Positions 1-23,223 of a stretch of DNA of 23,477 nt are shown here, in pieces; the stretch's first letter is position 1, and the number at the start of each line of letters is the position of its first letter. Origin of the DNA: Collodictyon triciliatum. Its lineage: Eukaryota > CRuMs. A program made the translations under genes and the position numbers. The stretch spans positions 1 through 23,477 of the forward strand of contig JBHJMP010000032.1 of NCBI GenBank assembly GCA_043381765.1, written 5' to 3'. Under the pieces are notes generated by a model. It worked only from the letters and a program-made list of their open reading frames with translations, had not been told where the DNA came from and did no database searches.

Positions 1-119
1 AAAAAAGAGAAAAAAGAGAAAAAAGAGAAAAAAGAGAAAAAAGAGAAAAAAGAGAAAAAAGAGAAAAAAGAGAAAAAAGAGAAAAAAGAGAAAAAAGAGA
101 AAGACAAGGAGAGGGAAAC
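1..119 (-). repeat. 9-nt purine repeat inside coronin intron 2
   Basis: Positions 1-102 are a near-perfect array of AAAAAAGAG. Read on the minus (coding) strand it is CTCTTTTTT, a long pyrimidine tract just downstream of the coronin donor at 119-118. The intron has no acceptor inside the window. Confidence 0.9.
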
Positions 120-538
120 CTTGACGGACGTGTCGACAGAAGAAGAGGCGAGCGTGTTTCCACCAAAGGGGCTGAAGTCGAGGTCTGTGAGCGCCGCAGT
201 GTGCCCGGAGCACACAGAGATTTCGCGGCCGATCTTCCCGACACGATCGAACGGCAGCACGCCGATGGTCCCGGCCCCACCGCTGGACTCCCACAGGAAA
301 GCAACATACTTTGCGCTGCAGAGCAAGCGTGCATTAGAGTCTCCGGTTGGCTGCGGCGGCGTCTGCGGAGACGTGGGTTCTGCGCGAGTGGAAAGGGCGA
401 GGAGCGTGCGTACCTTGCGCGAACCATGTCGCCGTCCACGGTGGTGCTCAAGGCGGGGACGTCGTTGTACCACTGCTCTTTGCGCCGCGCAGCACCCGTC
501 GAGTGGCGGTACTTGGAGACGCGGAAGCGGGTGGACAT
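120..538 (-). CDS. Coronin, N-terminal part (partial, runs off left edge)
   Basis: Two coding exons are visible on the minus strand: 414-538 (ATG at 538-536) and 120-315, joined by a GT-AG intron at 316-413. The frame stays open, and the second exon ends at a GT donor at 119. The protein begins MSTRFRVSKYRHSTG, followed by EQWYNDV, then KYVAFLWESSGG, VLPFDRVGKIG and CSGHTAALTDLDFSP. This order matches the coronin family: the short basic N-terminal RxSKYRH extension, the first beta-strands, then the first WD40 repeat with its GHT and D(F/W)SP signatures. Coronins are seven-bladed propellers that bind F-actin and regulate Arp2/3 and cofilin at the cell cortex. About 107 residues of an expected 400-600 are present. 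Exon GC content is much higher than in the neighbouring receptor gene. Family assignment is firm; which coronin paralogue is unknown. Confidence 0.88.
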
Positions 539-938
539 TCGAGCTGTCGGCTGGCTGCTGGGTTGTTGGGTGGCCTTGTTGTTTCTTTCCTTTCAGTTTC
601 TTTTGTTTTTTATTTTCTGTTTTTTGGTTTTTGTGTTTTTTTCTGTTTCTTCTGTTTTTCTGTTTTTTTCTGTTTCTTCTGTTTTTTTTTTTTTCTATTC
701 GGTTTTTTTGTGTTTTGTTTTCTGTTTTTTGTTATTGCCAAGACGTTGATTTTGATTGACATTTGATCGGGTGATTCTGTCTCGCCTGATTAGGTATGAT
801 TCGGCACAATCATGTCCTGATTTGGCATATTCACACACAAGAGAATTTTTTTTCATTTTGCACGGAGACCTGGCTGCTTGCGCTGTGTGTATGCGCCACT
901 CGGGCAACAACAGTGACTTGCGAGCTCGTAATGAATTA

Positions 939-1310
939 AAAGAAAAATAGAAAAATAGAAAAATAGAAAAATAGAAAAATAGAAAAATAGAAAAATAGAA
1001 AAATAGAAAAATAGAAAAATAGAAAAATAGAAAAATAGAAAAATAGAAAAACAGGAAAATAGAAAAACAGGAAAATAGAAAAATAGAAAAATAGAAAAAT
1101 AGAAAAATAGAAAAATAGAAAAATAGAAAAATAGAAAAATAGAAAAATAGAAAAATAGAAACATAGAAACATAGAAACATAGAAAAATAGAAAAATAGAA
1201 AAATAGAAAAATAGAAAAATAGAAAAATAGAAAAATAGAAAAACAGGAAAATAGAAAAACAGGAAAATAGAAAAACAGGAAAATAGAAAAATAGAAAAAT
1301 AGAAAAATAG
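939..1310. repeat. Octanucleotide array (AAAAATAG)n
   Basis: The 8-nt unit AAAAATAG repeats about 45 times. Interspersed variant units (AAAAACAG, AAACATAG) are clustered, which points to internal tandem expansion. Because 8 is not a multiple of 3, every frame of the reverse strand reads an 8-residue F/I/L/Y/S repeat, giving spurious open frames. Confidence 0.95.
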
Positions 1311-1605
1311 AAAAAAGAAAAGAAAAGAAAAAAGAAAACAAAAAGAAAGGAAAAAGAAAAGAAAAAGAAAATAGAAAAGTAGAAAAAAGAAAAAGAAAAG
1401 AAAAAGAAATATAGAAAATGAAAAAAGAAAAATAGAAAAATAGAAAAATGAAGAAAAGAAAAGAAAAGAAAAAGAAAAAGAAAAAAGAAAAAAGAAAAAA
1501 GAAAAAGAAAACAAAAAGAAAACAAAAAGAAAACAAAAAGAAAACAAAAAGAAAGAGAAAAATAGAAAAATAGAAAAGAAAACAAAAAAAGAAAAAGAAA
1601 AAAGT
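1311..1605. repeat. Degenerate A/G tract
   Basis: An almost pure purine stretch of AAAAG and AAAAAG-like units with occasional T or C. It looks like a decayed extension of the adjacent octamer array. No coding signal. Confidence 0.85.
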
Positions 1606-1689
1606 GCATAAACTTGCTTTTTGGTCTGAGTCGTACGCGTGTTTCTCTTTCCTTTAAACTAGGACTGTGCAGGTCTTGCAGTATTGCTT

Positions 1690-15075
<13,386 letters not shown>

Positions 15076-15395
15076 GTTTGCTGACCCTGCAACCAAATAA
15101 TCAAAGTAAATAAAACAAGAGAAAATAGAACACATACTGTTACGCAAACAAACACGCTCGCGAGCATTCGAGGAAAAAAGAAAGAGAAAGAAGCGAGAAT
15201 GTTAGAACGAGTTCTTTATACACCCTCGAGAGTGACACGACCAATTCGCAGAGCATACGTCAAACAAAAGAGCGAACCCCCACAAAAGAAAAGGAAAAGA
15301 AAGGAAAAGAAAAGGAAAAGAAAAGGAAAAGAAAAGAAAAGAAAAGAAGAGCGCACAAAGGTTTCTCCTCCCAACAAGCACAATAGATACAAAGC
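15076..15395. other. Intergenic region between receptor and membrane-protein gene
   Basis: It contains an AATAAA at 15109-15114, a likely poly(A) signal for the receptor, a short single-copy stretch, and an AAAAG/GGAAAAG purine repeat at about 15284-15352. No convincing promoter element is visible. Confidence 0.7.
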
Positions 15396-16505
15396 ATGGG
15401 CAAAGGAGTCGCGCGCGTCAAGTTCCTCTGGCTCTGTGCCGAGTACGAGTATGACTTCCTGGTGGGGATCATTGCAAACATCGCGCCGTTCTGCGACCAG
15501 ACGCTGGCCATCCCGATTCTCCTGGTGAACATCTACGGCGTCGCAAACACGCTGCTGCTGGCCGTGGTGGACCGCAAAGCCCACATCCGCACGCTTCTCT
15601 GCAAAACGATAGTCTTCAAGCTGTTTGTGATGTATCCCATCATCTCCTTCAACGTGACCATCGGGCTGCTTGGATACGGCTTCTGGCTCTTGCTTGCGCC
15701 GTTCTACATCCTGCTTGGAGTCATCCTTGTCTGGTTTGTGCTGCTTTTTGTGACGGGGGCGGCCAACGACCTGGACTTTGGCGACGTCTTTCTGGAGGAC
15801 CGCGGGGCCGAATCAACGGCCGACCTGAAGGAGGACCAAGAGGCTCGCCGCGTCTTCATCGAGCGTGCGGAGGAAGACTTCCTGGCCAAGGTGGTGATGG
15901 ACGAGCAGGATGTGCGGCTGGAGAAGCGCGTCATCATCTGCAAGTTCCTCTTCAACCTGACGCTGCTTTTCCTGCGCATCGTCTCGTTTGTCGGGGCGGA
16001 GGGGACGTTTGACCCAAACGTTCTGTCGGCTCTGATTCTGATGTCGGCCGTCTGCCAAATCATCCTGATGCTCTTCTCGCTCGTCTCCTTCCTGAACCGC
16101 TACCGCTTCCCCTTCTACATCCTCTTCTACGTCCCCATCTATCTCGACATCGGCATCACCATCGGCTTCATGTCCTGGGTGCAGCAGCAGCTCTCGGAGA
16201 AGTATGCCCTCTCGTCCGGCGCAAAAGTCTTTATGATTGCGGCCATGGTGGCCATGCAGTGCATCCTGCTGCTTGCTCTCTACGTGACCTTCCTCATCAA
16301 GCGCTCAGACAACTTCTGGGAGAGCCTCAAGGCGGTTCTCGTCTCCATCTGCAAAAGCCCCTTCTCCTTCGTCGTCTTTGTCCTCAACCTCGCTTTTGTC
16401 CTCGTCGATGTCACGCTCATCTTCTTTCTCCTCATCGTCTTCACCTCTCAGATCCAGGAGGGCTCGGACGCAAACGACACGTTCTGCTCCTTCATCTCCC
16501 ACTAG
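15396..16505 (+). CDS. Multi-pass membrane protein of unknown family, intronless
   Basis: A single open frame of 369 residues runs from ATG 15396 (start MGKGVARVKFLWL) to TAG 16503-16505, with no introns and high GC, unlike the receptor upstream. About eight hydrophobic helices are visible, roughly at residues 36-57, 72-93, 95-120, 181-206, 212-236, 240-262, 277-302 and 322-352. Between helices 3 and 4 lies a hydrophilic, acidic loop of about 60 residues (LEDRGAESTADLKEDQEARR region) that is probably cytosolic. A shorter charged loop (KRSDNFWESL) precedes the last helix. There is no cleavable signal peptide. I see no transporter, channel or enzyme signature, so function is unknown. Absence of introns beside intron-dense neighbours could reflect retroposition or simply GC-rich gene class. 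The coding frame is well supported by composition and length. Confidence 0.85.
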   Translation: MGKGVARVKFLWLCAEYEYDFLVGIIANIAPFCDQTLAIPILLVNIYGVANTLLLAVVDRKAHIRTLLCKTIVFKLFVMYPIISFNVTIGLLGYGFWLLLAPFYILLGVILVWFVLLFVTGAANDLDFGDVFLEDRGAESTADLKEDQEARRVFIERAEEDFLAKVVMDEQDVRLEKRVIICKFLFNLTLLFLRIVSFVGAEGTFDPNVLSALILMSAVCQIILMLFSLVSFLNRYRFPFYILFYVPIYLDIGITIGFMSWVQQQLSEKYALSSGAKVFMIAAMVAMQCILLLALYVTFLIKRSDNFWESLKAVLVSICKSPFSFVVFVLNLAFVLVDVTLIFFLLIVFTSQIQEGSDANDTFCSFISH

Positions 16506-16667
16506 ACAACTCACGCCTCCATGTCATCTTTACGCAGCAGCTCGTGAATCGGATGATGAGTAAAAACACGAGACAGATAAAGACAGAGACAAACACAGAC
16601 ACATGGGTGGGTGGATGGATGGATGGATGGATGGATTCCTCTGCGCCTGCGTTGCCTCCCTGGTTTA
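16506..16667. other. Short convergent 3' intergenic region with (GGAT)n
   Basis: The membrane-protein gene and SF3B1 converge here, with 162 nt between their stop codons. A GGAT tetranucleotide repeat lies at about 16607-16636. On the minus strand AATAAA (plus-strand TTTATT, 16664-16669) overlaps the SF3B1 stop codon, so its poly(A) signal may begin at the stop itself. Confidence 0.75.
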
Positions 16668-18728
16668 TTATAAGACGATGTCCAATTCGTGGCGCACATA
16701 CGTGTTGCGCTCGTCGTCCTCCAGACGCGGATATGCGGGAATCAGGGCGTCCTGCGAGCCGATGTAGAGTGGATTGTAGATCTTCCAGTAGATCTCGCGG
16801 ACTTTGCGTGCTGGGTGGAAAAGCCCCTGCACTGTGTATTGCAAGACAGTCGTCGGCCCCAATCCGACCCGCATTCCTTCGATGGCTTCCGTGACAGCGT
16901 TGATGACGTGGGGCGATGTCTCAAAAATGTTGGGCCAGACAAGATTCAGCAGATGGACCAGGGCATCCTCGCATCCGAGCCCCGCCACACCAAGCGCAAG
17001 GTCTGTTTGCGCAGCAAAGTATTAGTGTTTGTTGATGTTTGCGAGTATTTTATGGCGATGGTGAGAGAGAAGGAAAATGCCATACGCTTCACAACCGTGC
17101 ACGCAGTTTGTCGGTGGACAAGGTCGCGGTCCATGAGTGCGTCTTCAAGAAGTGGCGCAACTGCGTAGATGTAATCCTTTCCCATCTCGCCGATGTACTC
17201 AAACATAAATGACAAACTCTGCATGGTATTTGATTATCGAATGTTTAATGAACCGGGAAAGGCACGCAAAGGATGACAAAGCGAAGGGAGGAATTAAAGA
17301 AGAAGAAGGCTATATAGGATTGGAGGGAAACCTTCAAAACACCGTTTTGGACGTTCAGTTCTGGTGTGCGGTACTCGTTCATGAGGGCTGGAAGGACAGT
17401 GAAGGGAGAACACGTCTCGGCTACAATAGCAATAGCGACAGTGGTACACACACGATTCTGACGCTCTTGCACTTTCAGATTGTTCAGCAGGGTGGCAAGG
17501 ACGTCTTGAGGGCCAATCGCCTTTGCGATGTAGCCGAAGGTGTTTACAGTGGCGCGACGAATTCCTTTCTTGTGGGCCTTGAGCATTTCCAGCAATTCAA
17601 AGCAAATACGCATCCACTCACGCAGCGGCACAAACTCGCTTCCACGATCAGCAATACGGCCGACAAGGTCGATACAGTTTTCTTGTACCTTCTCATGGCG
17701 ATTTTTGAGAATAGGTGCCAGACGGGGAAGCAGGTCCTTGATGGGTGGCGTCATCTTGTGCATACCAATCACATTCACCACCGCCTTCAACGCGGCCAAG
17801 ATAGAGCCCAGCACCTCAGGATATTCTTCACCAAGATACTCGTACAGCACCTGGCCCAAATGGCTCAAGAGCTTCTCCGACCCGCAGTTCTTTATCACGG
17901 AGGCAATGCGTGTAATAAGGTCGGCTGCCTGTTGGCGGACCTTGGCCATCTGTGTGCGCGTGTGTGAAAGTGTCAACAACATGTTACAAACCACGTATGA
18001 TGGCATACCATTGAGGGAGAATCAAGTGGGATGGCAAGCGAAACCTTATTTGTGAGGCGCCATCGGAGCATAGCGACAATCTGGTCCAGATATTCGCGGG
18101 CTCTCAAGTTCAACGAAACAAGGACAGTTGCCAGTCCATTCAAAATTGTGTTGTCGTCTCCGTTGTGTTCCTGGAATGCAAACAACATTCCATCCATCAG
18201 TGTGTTCAGCAGTTGTTGGTCGATATCGGCCGTGCCCAGATTTGCCACCACCTTTTCCACGGTTTCTGTGACCATCTGTGAGGTTTGGGGGTTTTAGAAG
18301 GAAATGTATTTAGGAGACCATGAAAAAAGGTGAAAGGTTGAGGTAGAAAATGATGACAAATTTAAGCTATTCAGGAAAGAAAAAGAAAAGCGGCATTTGA
18401 TGCCAGTAATTGGGACTTCATAACCTTTCTGAACGGCTCGGCATCATCTTTCAAGTTCTCCACCACACGCGAAATAACCGCGGAAACACCGATTTTGTTT
18501 GCAATTTCCACGGTCGTCTCAACTAAAGCGATGTTTTTTTTTTTCAAAGTTGGGTGATTAGAACATGGTTGACAATTAACGTGCTGTCAAATTAAAGTCT
18601 GCTTGAATTTTCCTTCGCTTTTTCCGAGATTATTGGTACTCTGCATCAATTTTTGTTATTCAATTATTCAATTATTTATCGCTACTTTATCGAAGAAAGG
18701 AAACCGCCAAGAAGCGAAAAGTACAATC

Positions 18729-18761
<33 letters not shown>

Positions 18762-18995
18762 AAAANNNNNNNNNNNNNNNNNNNNNNNNNNNNNNNNNNN
18801 NNNNNNNNNNNNNNNNNNNNNNNNNNNNNNNNNNNNNNNNNNNNNNNNNNNNNNNNNNNNNNNNNAGGGGTGCTAATGTTATTATTCTGTTCACTTACGC
18901 CCTCTGGCTGAGCTGCACGCTGTTGCTGCGTCTTTCGAATCTCTTCCTCGAGTGAATCTGCACAGACATACGACAACAATGAGTACGAAATAGTA

Positions 18996-19078
<83 letters not shown>

Positions 19079-22000
19079 ATAAAATGGTACGTACCAACTT
19101 GTTTGTAGTTTCTACGGTCAGCTGCAATTTTCGACGTCCAGAACAGTCGGAAGAATTCAGGGACAATTTTTTCGTTGATTTTTGCTGCATCGACTCCGTC
19201 AGTGGCCACGCATTGCTTGACAACTTTCAAGACAATCTTTTGCATTTCTCCATCGGCGCTCTACGATGACAAATTTGAATTTTCATCATTATTATTATTA
19301 TTTAAAAAAAAAAAAAGAAAGAGGAAACGTGACAAAAGGATATATAGCGGTTTCCTAAATCATGCGTTCAACATTTAAAGCAGGATTACCGTGGTAAAAT
19401 ACATGCTTAGCATGATTATTCACCATAAAATATGACTGATAGGGTTATTTCTAAATGTCTTATTACAGCAAATTCTCTCGTCAGAATCGGGTGGATTGAG
19501 TCCACAATGAAGCTTGCGTGCTCTGCCTCCATAAGGGGAATAATGAAACCTATTGCCTTGAGGTATGCAGCCAGGGTCTTGCTGCGATGCTGCTTGATTC
19601 CGTCCATGAGGGGCTTGATAACCTCGTCAAAGCTTTCAATACCGTACGGCGCCGCTGATTCGGCTAATGCAGACAGCGCAAGTGCAGTAATTGTCTTCAC
19701 TTTGGACTCTTCTTCCGCCTAGAAGTAGTTTGATCAATTCAGTAGCAACTTCAAACGCAGGCTTTATGGCGGTGGTGGATGAAAAGCGTGAACGGGTGTA
19801 CCCCGCATTTTTTTGTGTGTGATTCTCGTGCATATTGGATGAAGCAGGGAAAAGTATTGATCAATTGCAGAACCTTCAATCCATCTTTGATTGTGGACAC
19901 TAGATTCTTGAGATGAGGGAGAACAGCACAGCCCATGAGAATTGCAATCTGCTGGACAATTTTGATACCTAGTATATTCAAGAATCTTTCAACAATTGTT
20001 TTCTCAAAACAAATATTACTGGGATGTTTGAAACGAAGACAGAGCGCCTATTACGGCTGGATGCATGATGAGAGAAGATGGCAAAAGAAAAAATTAGCTA
20101 AATCTTGAATACTAATAAATTGGATGTGGGTGGAATAGAGTAAAGTCTTTCAGAATTCGTTCTCTAGTTTTGATTGTGAGTCCGCGTATAATGGCTTATG
20201 CTTGCATGTGACTCACCTGTGTGACGGGCCTGCCACGATTTTTTACTTTGACAAACTGCCTTTAGGAAAGGCAAGAGCGAAGGGATTCCAAGCGCAGAGG
20301 CAACGACAGCAAATGCACGGGCTGTTGTGTTACGGACATATTCGTCGGCGTTGTCAATGTCAGGGCGAAGCGTGGCAATCATAGTAGCAAGACCGGCAGC
20401 CTTAGCAAGATTGGAGATGATTTCACGTCCTTCCACACGAGCATAGTAGTCCTCGTCGATGAGAAGCGGCTCGATGACGACCAGGATTTTATGGACATAG
20501 GGACGAACAAGGTCATCGAGCTTGTACAACACTCTGTCGATGACTTTGACCAGCAAGTGGCGCTCCTGGTCTTCAAGTGATGGAGACATCAGAAGTGGAA
20601 GAATCTGTCCGAGAGAAATACAGGAGATGAGTTTGGGCCTCGATGAAGGAAGGATTTAAGTAGAGGTATGCAATTATAATAATCTTGTATATTCAGCCGC
20701 CTTAAACTATATTCTTATCAGGATAATGCAGGATAAAATGGTTTCAAAAACTTAGCGAGGAGTTTTGGGTCTGATTCTGAGATGAGGCTTACCTGATTGA
20801 ACAAAGGGCCGGCTCCAAATTCTCGAGCCTTGTCTGTCAAGTGCCTCAACGCGAGCTTTCTCTGAGGGGGCGTGCCATTTTTTACCTGAGGCCAAGATAA
20901 GCATAAGTATTTTAACCCATCTAGGATTTAAAGGCATGAAGGTATCACCGTTAGACGAGGCAGTATCACGTTTGAATTTAAAAAAAAAACCAAGAACTAT
21001 GGGCATGGCGGTATATGAAAATCAGAAAATAAAATAAAATACCTTCAACAGGAGCTTGGATATCTTGCGGTCCCTTGATTCCTCTGGGGATAACTCGCTC
21101 TCATCCACCTCTGTGAGAAGCTTCCCGAAATTCTGGTAATCTTCTGGCTTGATGAAAGGGAGCTGGCTTGGGGATGGAGGGACTTCGTACTGCAGACGAT
21201 TTTCCTCTGGGATTTGATACATGCTTCCCATCAGGCCGGAGGGTGTAGGCGTCTCGAGAAGCTTTCGAGAGGGTGTTCGGATGGGTTGGTAGTTTGCAGG
21301 CGGCTCGAGAATCTTATAACCCTCCGTGGGGAACATGGCATCGAGCTCCTCGTCGGAAAGGGGCCTGTTTCGCTCATCGATTTCGCGCTCCCACCTCATG
21401 GCATTCACCTGCTCGGGTGTCATCATCGCCTGGATGAGAGCTGGATTCGGCGTGGCCATGTCAAAGCCGCCCTTTGGGGTGGCTCCTCCCATCATCGCGT
21501 TGTACTGCGGCGTAGAAAGGTTTGCCAGTGCACCCAGATTCGACGGCGTGGCAGCTCCGGCTGGGTCTGACGGTGTCGGATTTTCATCCCATCGAGAGCG
21601 CGAGCGGCGCGGCGTTTCAGCGTCGGGCTTTGAGCCGCTGTGACCGGGCGTATCGTTCCATGACCCGCCGCGATCCGGGGCAGGTGTGGCTTCACCGGCC
21701 GGTGCATCCCAGCGTGAAGGACGGGACGGCGTCGCTGTAGAGTCCCAGCCACTCGCCCGTGGCGCAGGCAGTGCGTTGGTTGGGGCGCTGGTTTTCTGTT
21801 GCAGAGCCAATACCTCCTCGATTTTACGCTTCTTAGCCTCGCTGGAGTCCACAAGCGGGATGAACTCGCCGGATTCTTTGGCCTGCTTGACCTTCAGCTT
21901 TAACTTCTGCTCCAAGGACTGGACTTGTGTTTCCTGCAGCGCGTCCGTGTATGTGCGGAGTCCTGGGTCGGGTGTCTTGTCGCCCTGTGGTGATTGTGAT

Positions 22001-23223
22001 ATTAGGAATGAATGTGATGATGTGCTTTTATCCTTTCCTGTCATCACCCTGTCTGCTCTCTAGTATGCTTGTTTGACGTTTGTTTGTGTTCGCTGCAGTG
22101 TTTTGGGATGTGTTTCGGGTGTGCGATTTACCAGGGCAAATGGGTCCACACGTTCGGGTGAGATGATGCGATTGCGTCGGCGCATGCGATATTCATCCTC
22201 TCGGTCGATGATTCGCTGTGCGCGATGCTGCTTGAATGGCTGTAACAAGATGATGGGTACATGAATTTGTTGCTGAGGAATCGATTGGATACCAGTCAGG
22301 AGTCCAAAAGCATGATTTTTCTTCCTGTTTTTTTTTATTATTATTATTATTGGCATGGTATTGCTGCTTACGTCATCGTCATCAGCAGACGCAGGTACGT
22401 CTTCGAGCATCGCCTGGGAAATGGAGTACGCGGCGCGGGATTTGCGTGCACTGTTTGGGTTCGAGTAAGTGGCCGTTTATGGTGAAAAAAAAATGTAGCA
22501 AGGCTGAAGGATAGCACCCAAATCAAAGGTGGTGGGATAGAAAGAGACAGATTGGATTGGAAAAAGAGGAGGGTAACCTGGTCTCATAATCGCCTTCTCC
22601 GTCCTCGTCATCCATGGCGATCGAGGTGGCATACTGTGATTTATCCTTGCTGGTATACAGGTCCTCATCGAATGAGATTTTAGACGAAAGAGATATCTAC
22701 AGCATGGGCCGACGTTAGGAGAATATGTCATTTCAGTCAAATTCACCCTCACTCTGCAAGTATTATTTTCTTTCCTCTTTTTTCAGAATAATAGTTCATA
22801 TTTTGATTGCATGGGCTCTAGTTCTGTTTCATCGGTTAGTCTTTACCCTCACAACTGTATTGTAGAGGTTTACGAGAACCCAAAAAAAAAAAAGAAAGAG
22901 GGAGGAATGAGAAGAAAAGGGGTGCTAATGTTATTATTCTGTTCACTTACGCCCTCTGGCTGAGCTGCACGCTGTTGCTGCGTCTTTCGAATCTCTTCCT
23001 CGAGTGAATCTGCAGACATACGACAACAATGAGTACGAAATAGTAATGACTTAAAAAAAAAGGGAATATGCTCGAAAGTGTGTATTTGTTTCGCCAATCT
23101 TTGCTGGAATGTATATGTCAATTAAATGGTTGGGCAAGTTTGTCGCAAGTGTTTAAGTTCTTGTAGCTTCATCTTGGCTTTTGAGAGAGCAGACGGTGGA
23201 AGATCAAGTTACTAACCAGCCAT
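16668..23223 (-). CDS. SF3B1: Splicing factor 3b subunit 1 (SF3b155), complete in 16 coding exons
   Basis: This is the largest subunit of SF3b in the U2 snRNP. It clamps the U2/branch-point helix during early spliceosome assembly in the nucleus. Exons in transcript order: 23217-23223, 22951-23009, 22578-22696, 22372-22450, 22132-22239, 21043-21984, 20793-20885, 20217-20604, 19874-19968, 19467-19718, 19095-19260, 18425-18522, 18045-18275, 17332-17949, 17086-17218, 16668-17002. All phases agree and give 3723 nt, about 1240 residues, close to the 1304 of human SF3B1. Diagnostic blocks include ADREDEY-like [102 protein letters not shown] and the C-terminal [18 protein letters not shown]. The first exon, encoding only M-A plus one base, was placed by phase and is the least certain. 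A 100-N gap falls in intron 11 only. Confidence 0.96.
18730..18765. repeat. Poly(A) run at the left edge of the assembly gap
   Basis: Thirty A, one T and five A run straight into the Ns. It lies in SF3B1 intron 11 (18523-19094). A homopolymer at a contig end is a common cause of assembly breaks. Confidence 0.95.
18766..18865. other. Assembly gap (exactly 100 N)
   Basis: A run of 100 N, the conventional placeholder for a gap of unknown length. It falls inside SF3B1 intron 11, so no SF3B1 coding sequence need be missing: exon 11 and exon 12 join in phase. Confidence 0.99.
18866..19002 (-). pseudogene. Second copy of the SF3B1 exon 2 region beside the gap (probable misassembly)
   Basis: About 135 nt match 22918-23052 almost exactly, including all of SF3B1 exon 2 (encoding [20 protein letters not shown]), its GTAAGT donor and its acceptor region. 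I see two differences: an extra CA next to the acceptor (CTGCACAGAC versus CTGCAGAC) and one T/A change near AGTATTGAC. The copy starts at the first base after the Ns and ends in a 75-A run. If spliced into SF3B1 here it would break the frame between exons 11 and 12. It is best explained as a wrongly placed or allelic fragment joined through the poly(A), though a real duplication cannot be excluded. Confidence 0.8.
19003..19077. repeat. 75-nt poly(A) run
   Basis: An uninterrupted run of A between the exon 2 copy and genuine SF3B1 intron 11/exon 11 sequence. It is a likely chimeric junction. On the SF3B1 strand it is a poly(T) just downstream of the exon 11 donor. Confidence 0.95.
21043..23223 (-). 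other. SF3B1: SF3B1 N-terminal disordered region with ULM tryptophans (exons 1-6)
   Basis: Residues 1-438 cover the U2AF-ligand-motif region. The family's DREDEY and IISPERxDPFA blocks are present, followed by a TP-rich stretch with tryptophans in ULM-like contexts: SGWDS, SRWDA, GSWND and SRWDE. This is fewer RWD-type repeats than in the human protein. ULM tryptophans bind UHM domains of other splicing factors, and TP sites are typical phosphorylation sites. The region ends with the highly conserved [18 protein letters not shown] block. Exon 6 alone encodes 314 residues without an intron, while the HEAT region is cut into ten exons. Confidence 0.9.

Larger units (their letters stand above)
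539..1689. other. Divergent intergenic region between coronin and the receptor gene
   Basis: About 1.15 kb separates the two oppositely directed start codons, so both promoters should lie here. I see no TATA box or other core element I would defend. The content is a T-rich tract (about 578-745), a mostly single-copy stretch (746-938), an 8-nt repeat array (939-1310), a degenerate purine tract (1311-1605) and a short single-copy leader (1606-1689) before the receptor ATG. Long reading frames across this interval are products of the repeats, not genes. Confidence 0.8.
16668..20885 (-). other. SF3B1: SF3B1 HEAT-repeat superhelix (exons 7-16)
   Basis: From about residue 439 to the end the protein is a HEAT-repeat solenoid, very similar to human SF3B1. 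Positions that are mutated in human cancers are unchanged: the E and R of DEYVRN (human E622, R625), the H of ARHTG (H662), the K of GIKIV (K666) and the K of ESKVKT (K700 position). The RRATVNT segment holding human R1074 and V1078, which affect pladienolide sensitivity, is also identical. The human residue numbers are from memory of the human protein; the identity of the local motifs is seen here. Confidence 0.92.

Noticed and set aside
1-102. CRISPR-like regular repeat array
   Set aside because: It has no spacers; it is a simple 9-nt microsatellite in eukaryotic intron sequence.
121-766. Three overlapping plus-strand open frames in the GC-rich block
   Set aside because: They are antisense to the coronin exons and run into the T-rich tract; the minus strand gives a clear coronin match.
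695-1609. A long minus-strand open frame of about 300 residues rich in Phe, Leu, Ile and Tyr
   Set aside because: It is a reading of the AAAAATAG array and the purine tract; all frames are open there and the residues repeat with the 8-nt period.
17209-17967. A 252-residue plus-strand open frame
   Set aside because: It is antisense to SF3B1 exon 14, whose minus-strand translation matches SF3B1 throughout.
18682-18979. Open frames crossing the N gap
   Set aside because: They read through unknown bases and poly(A), so they carry no evidence of coding.
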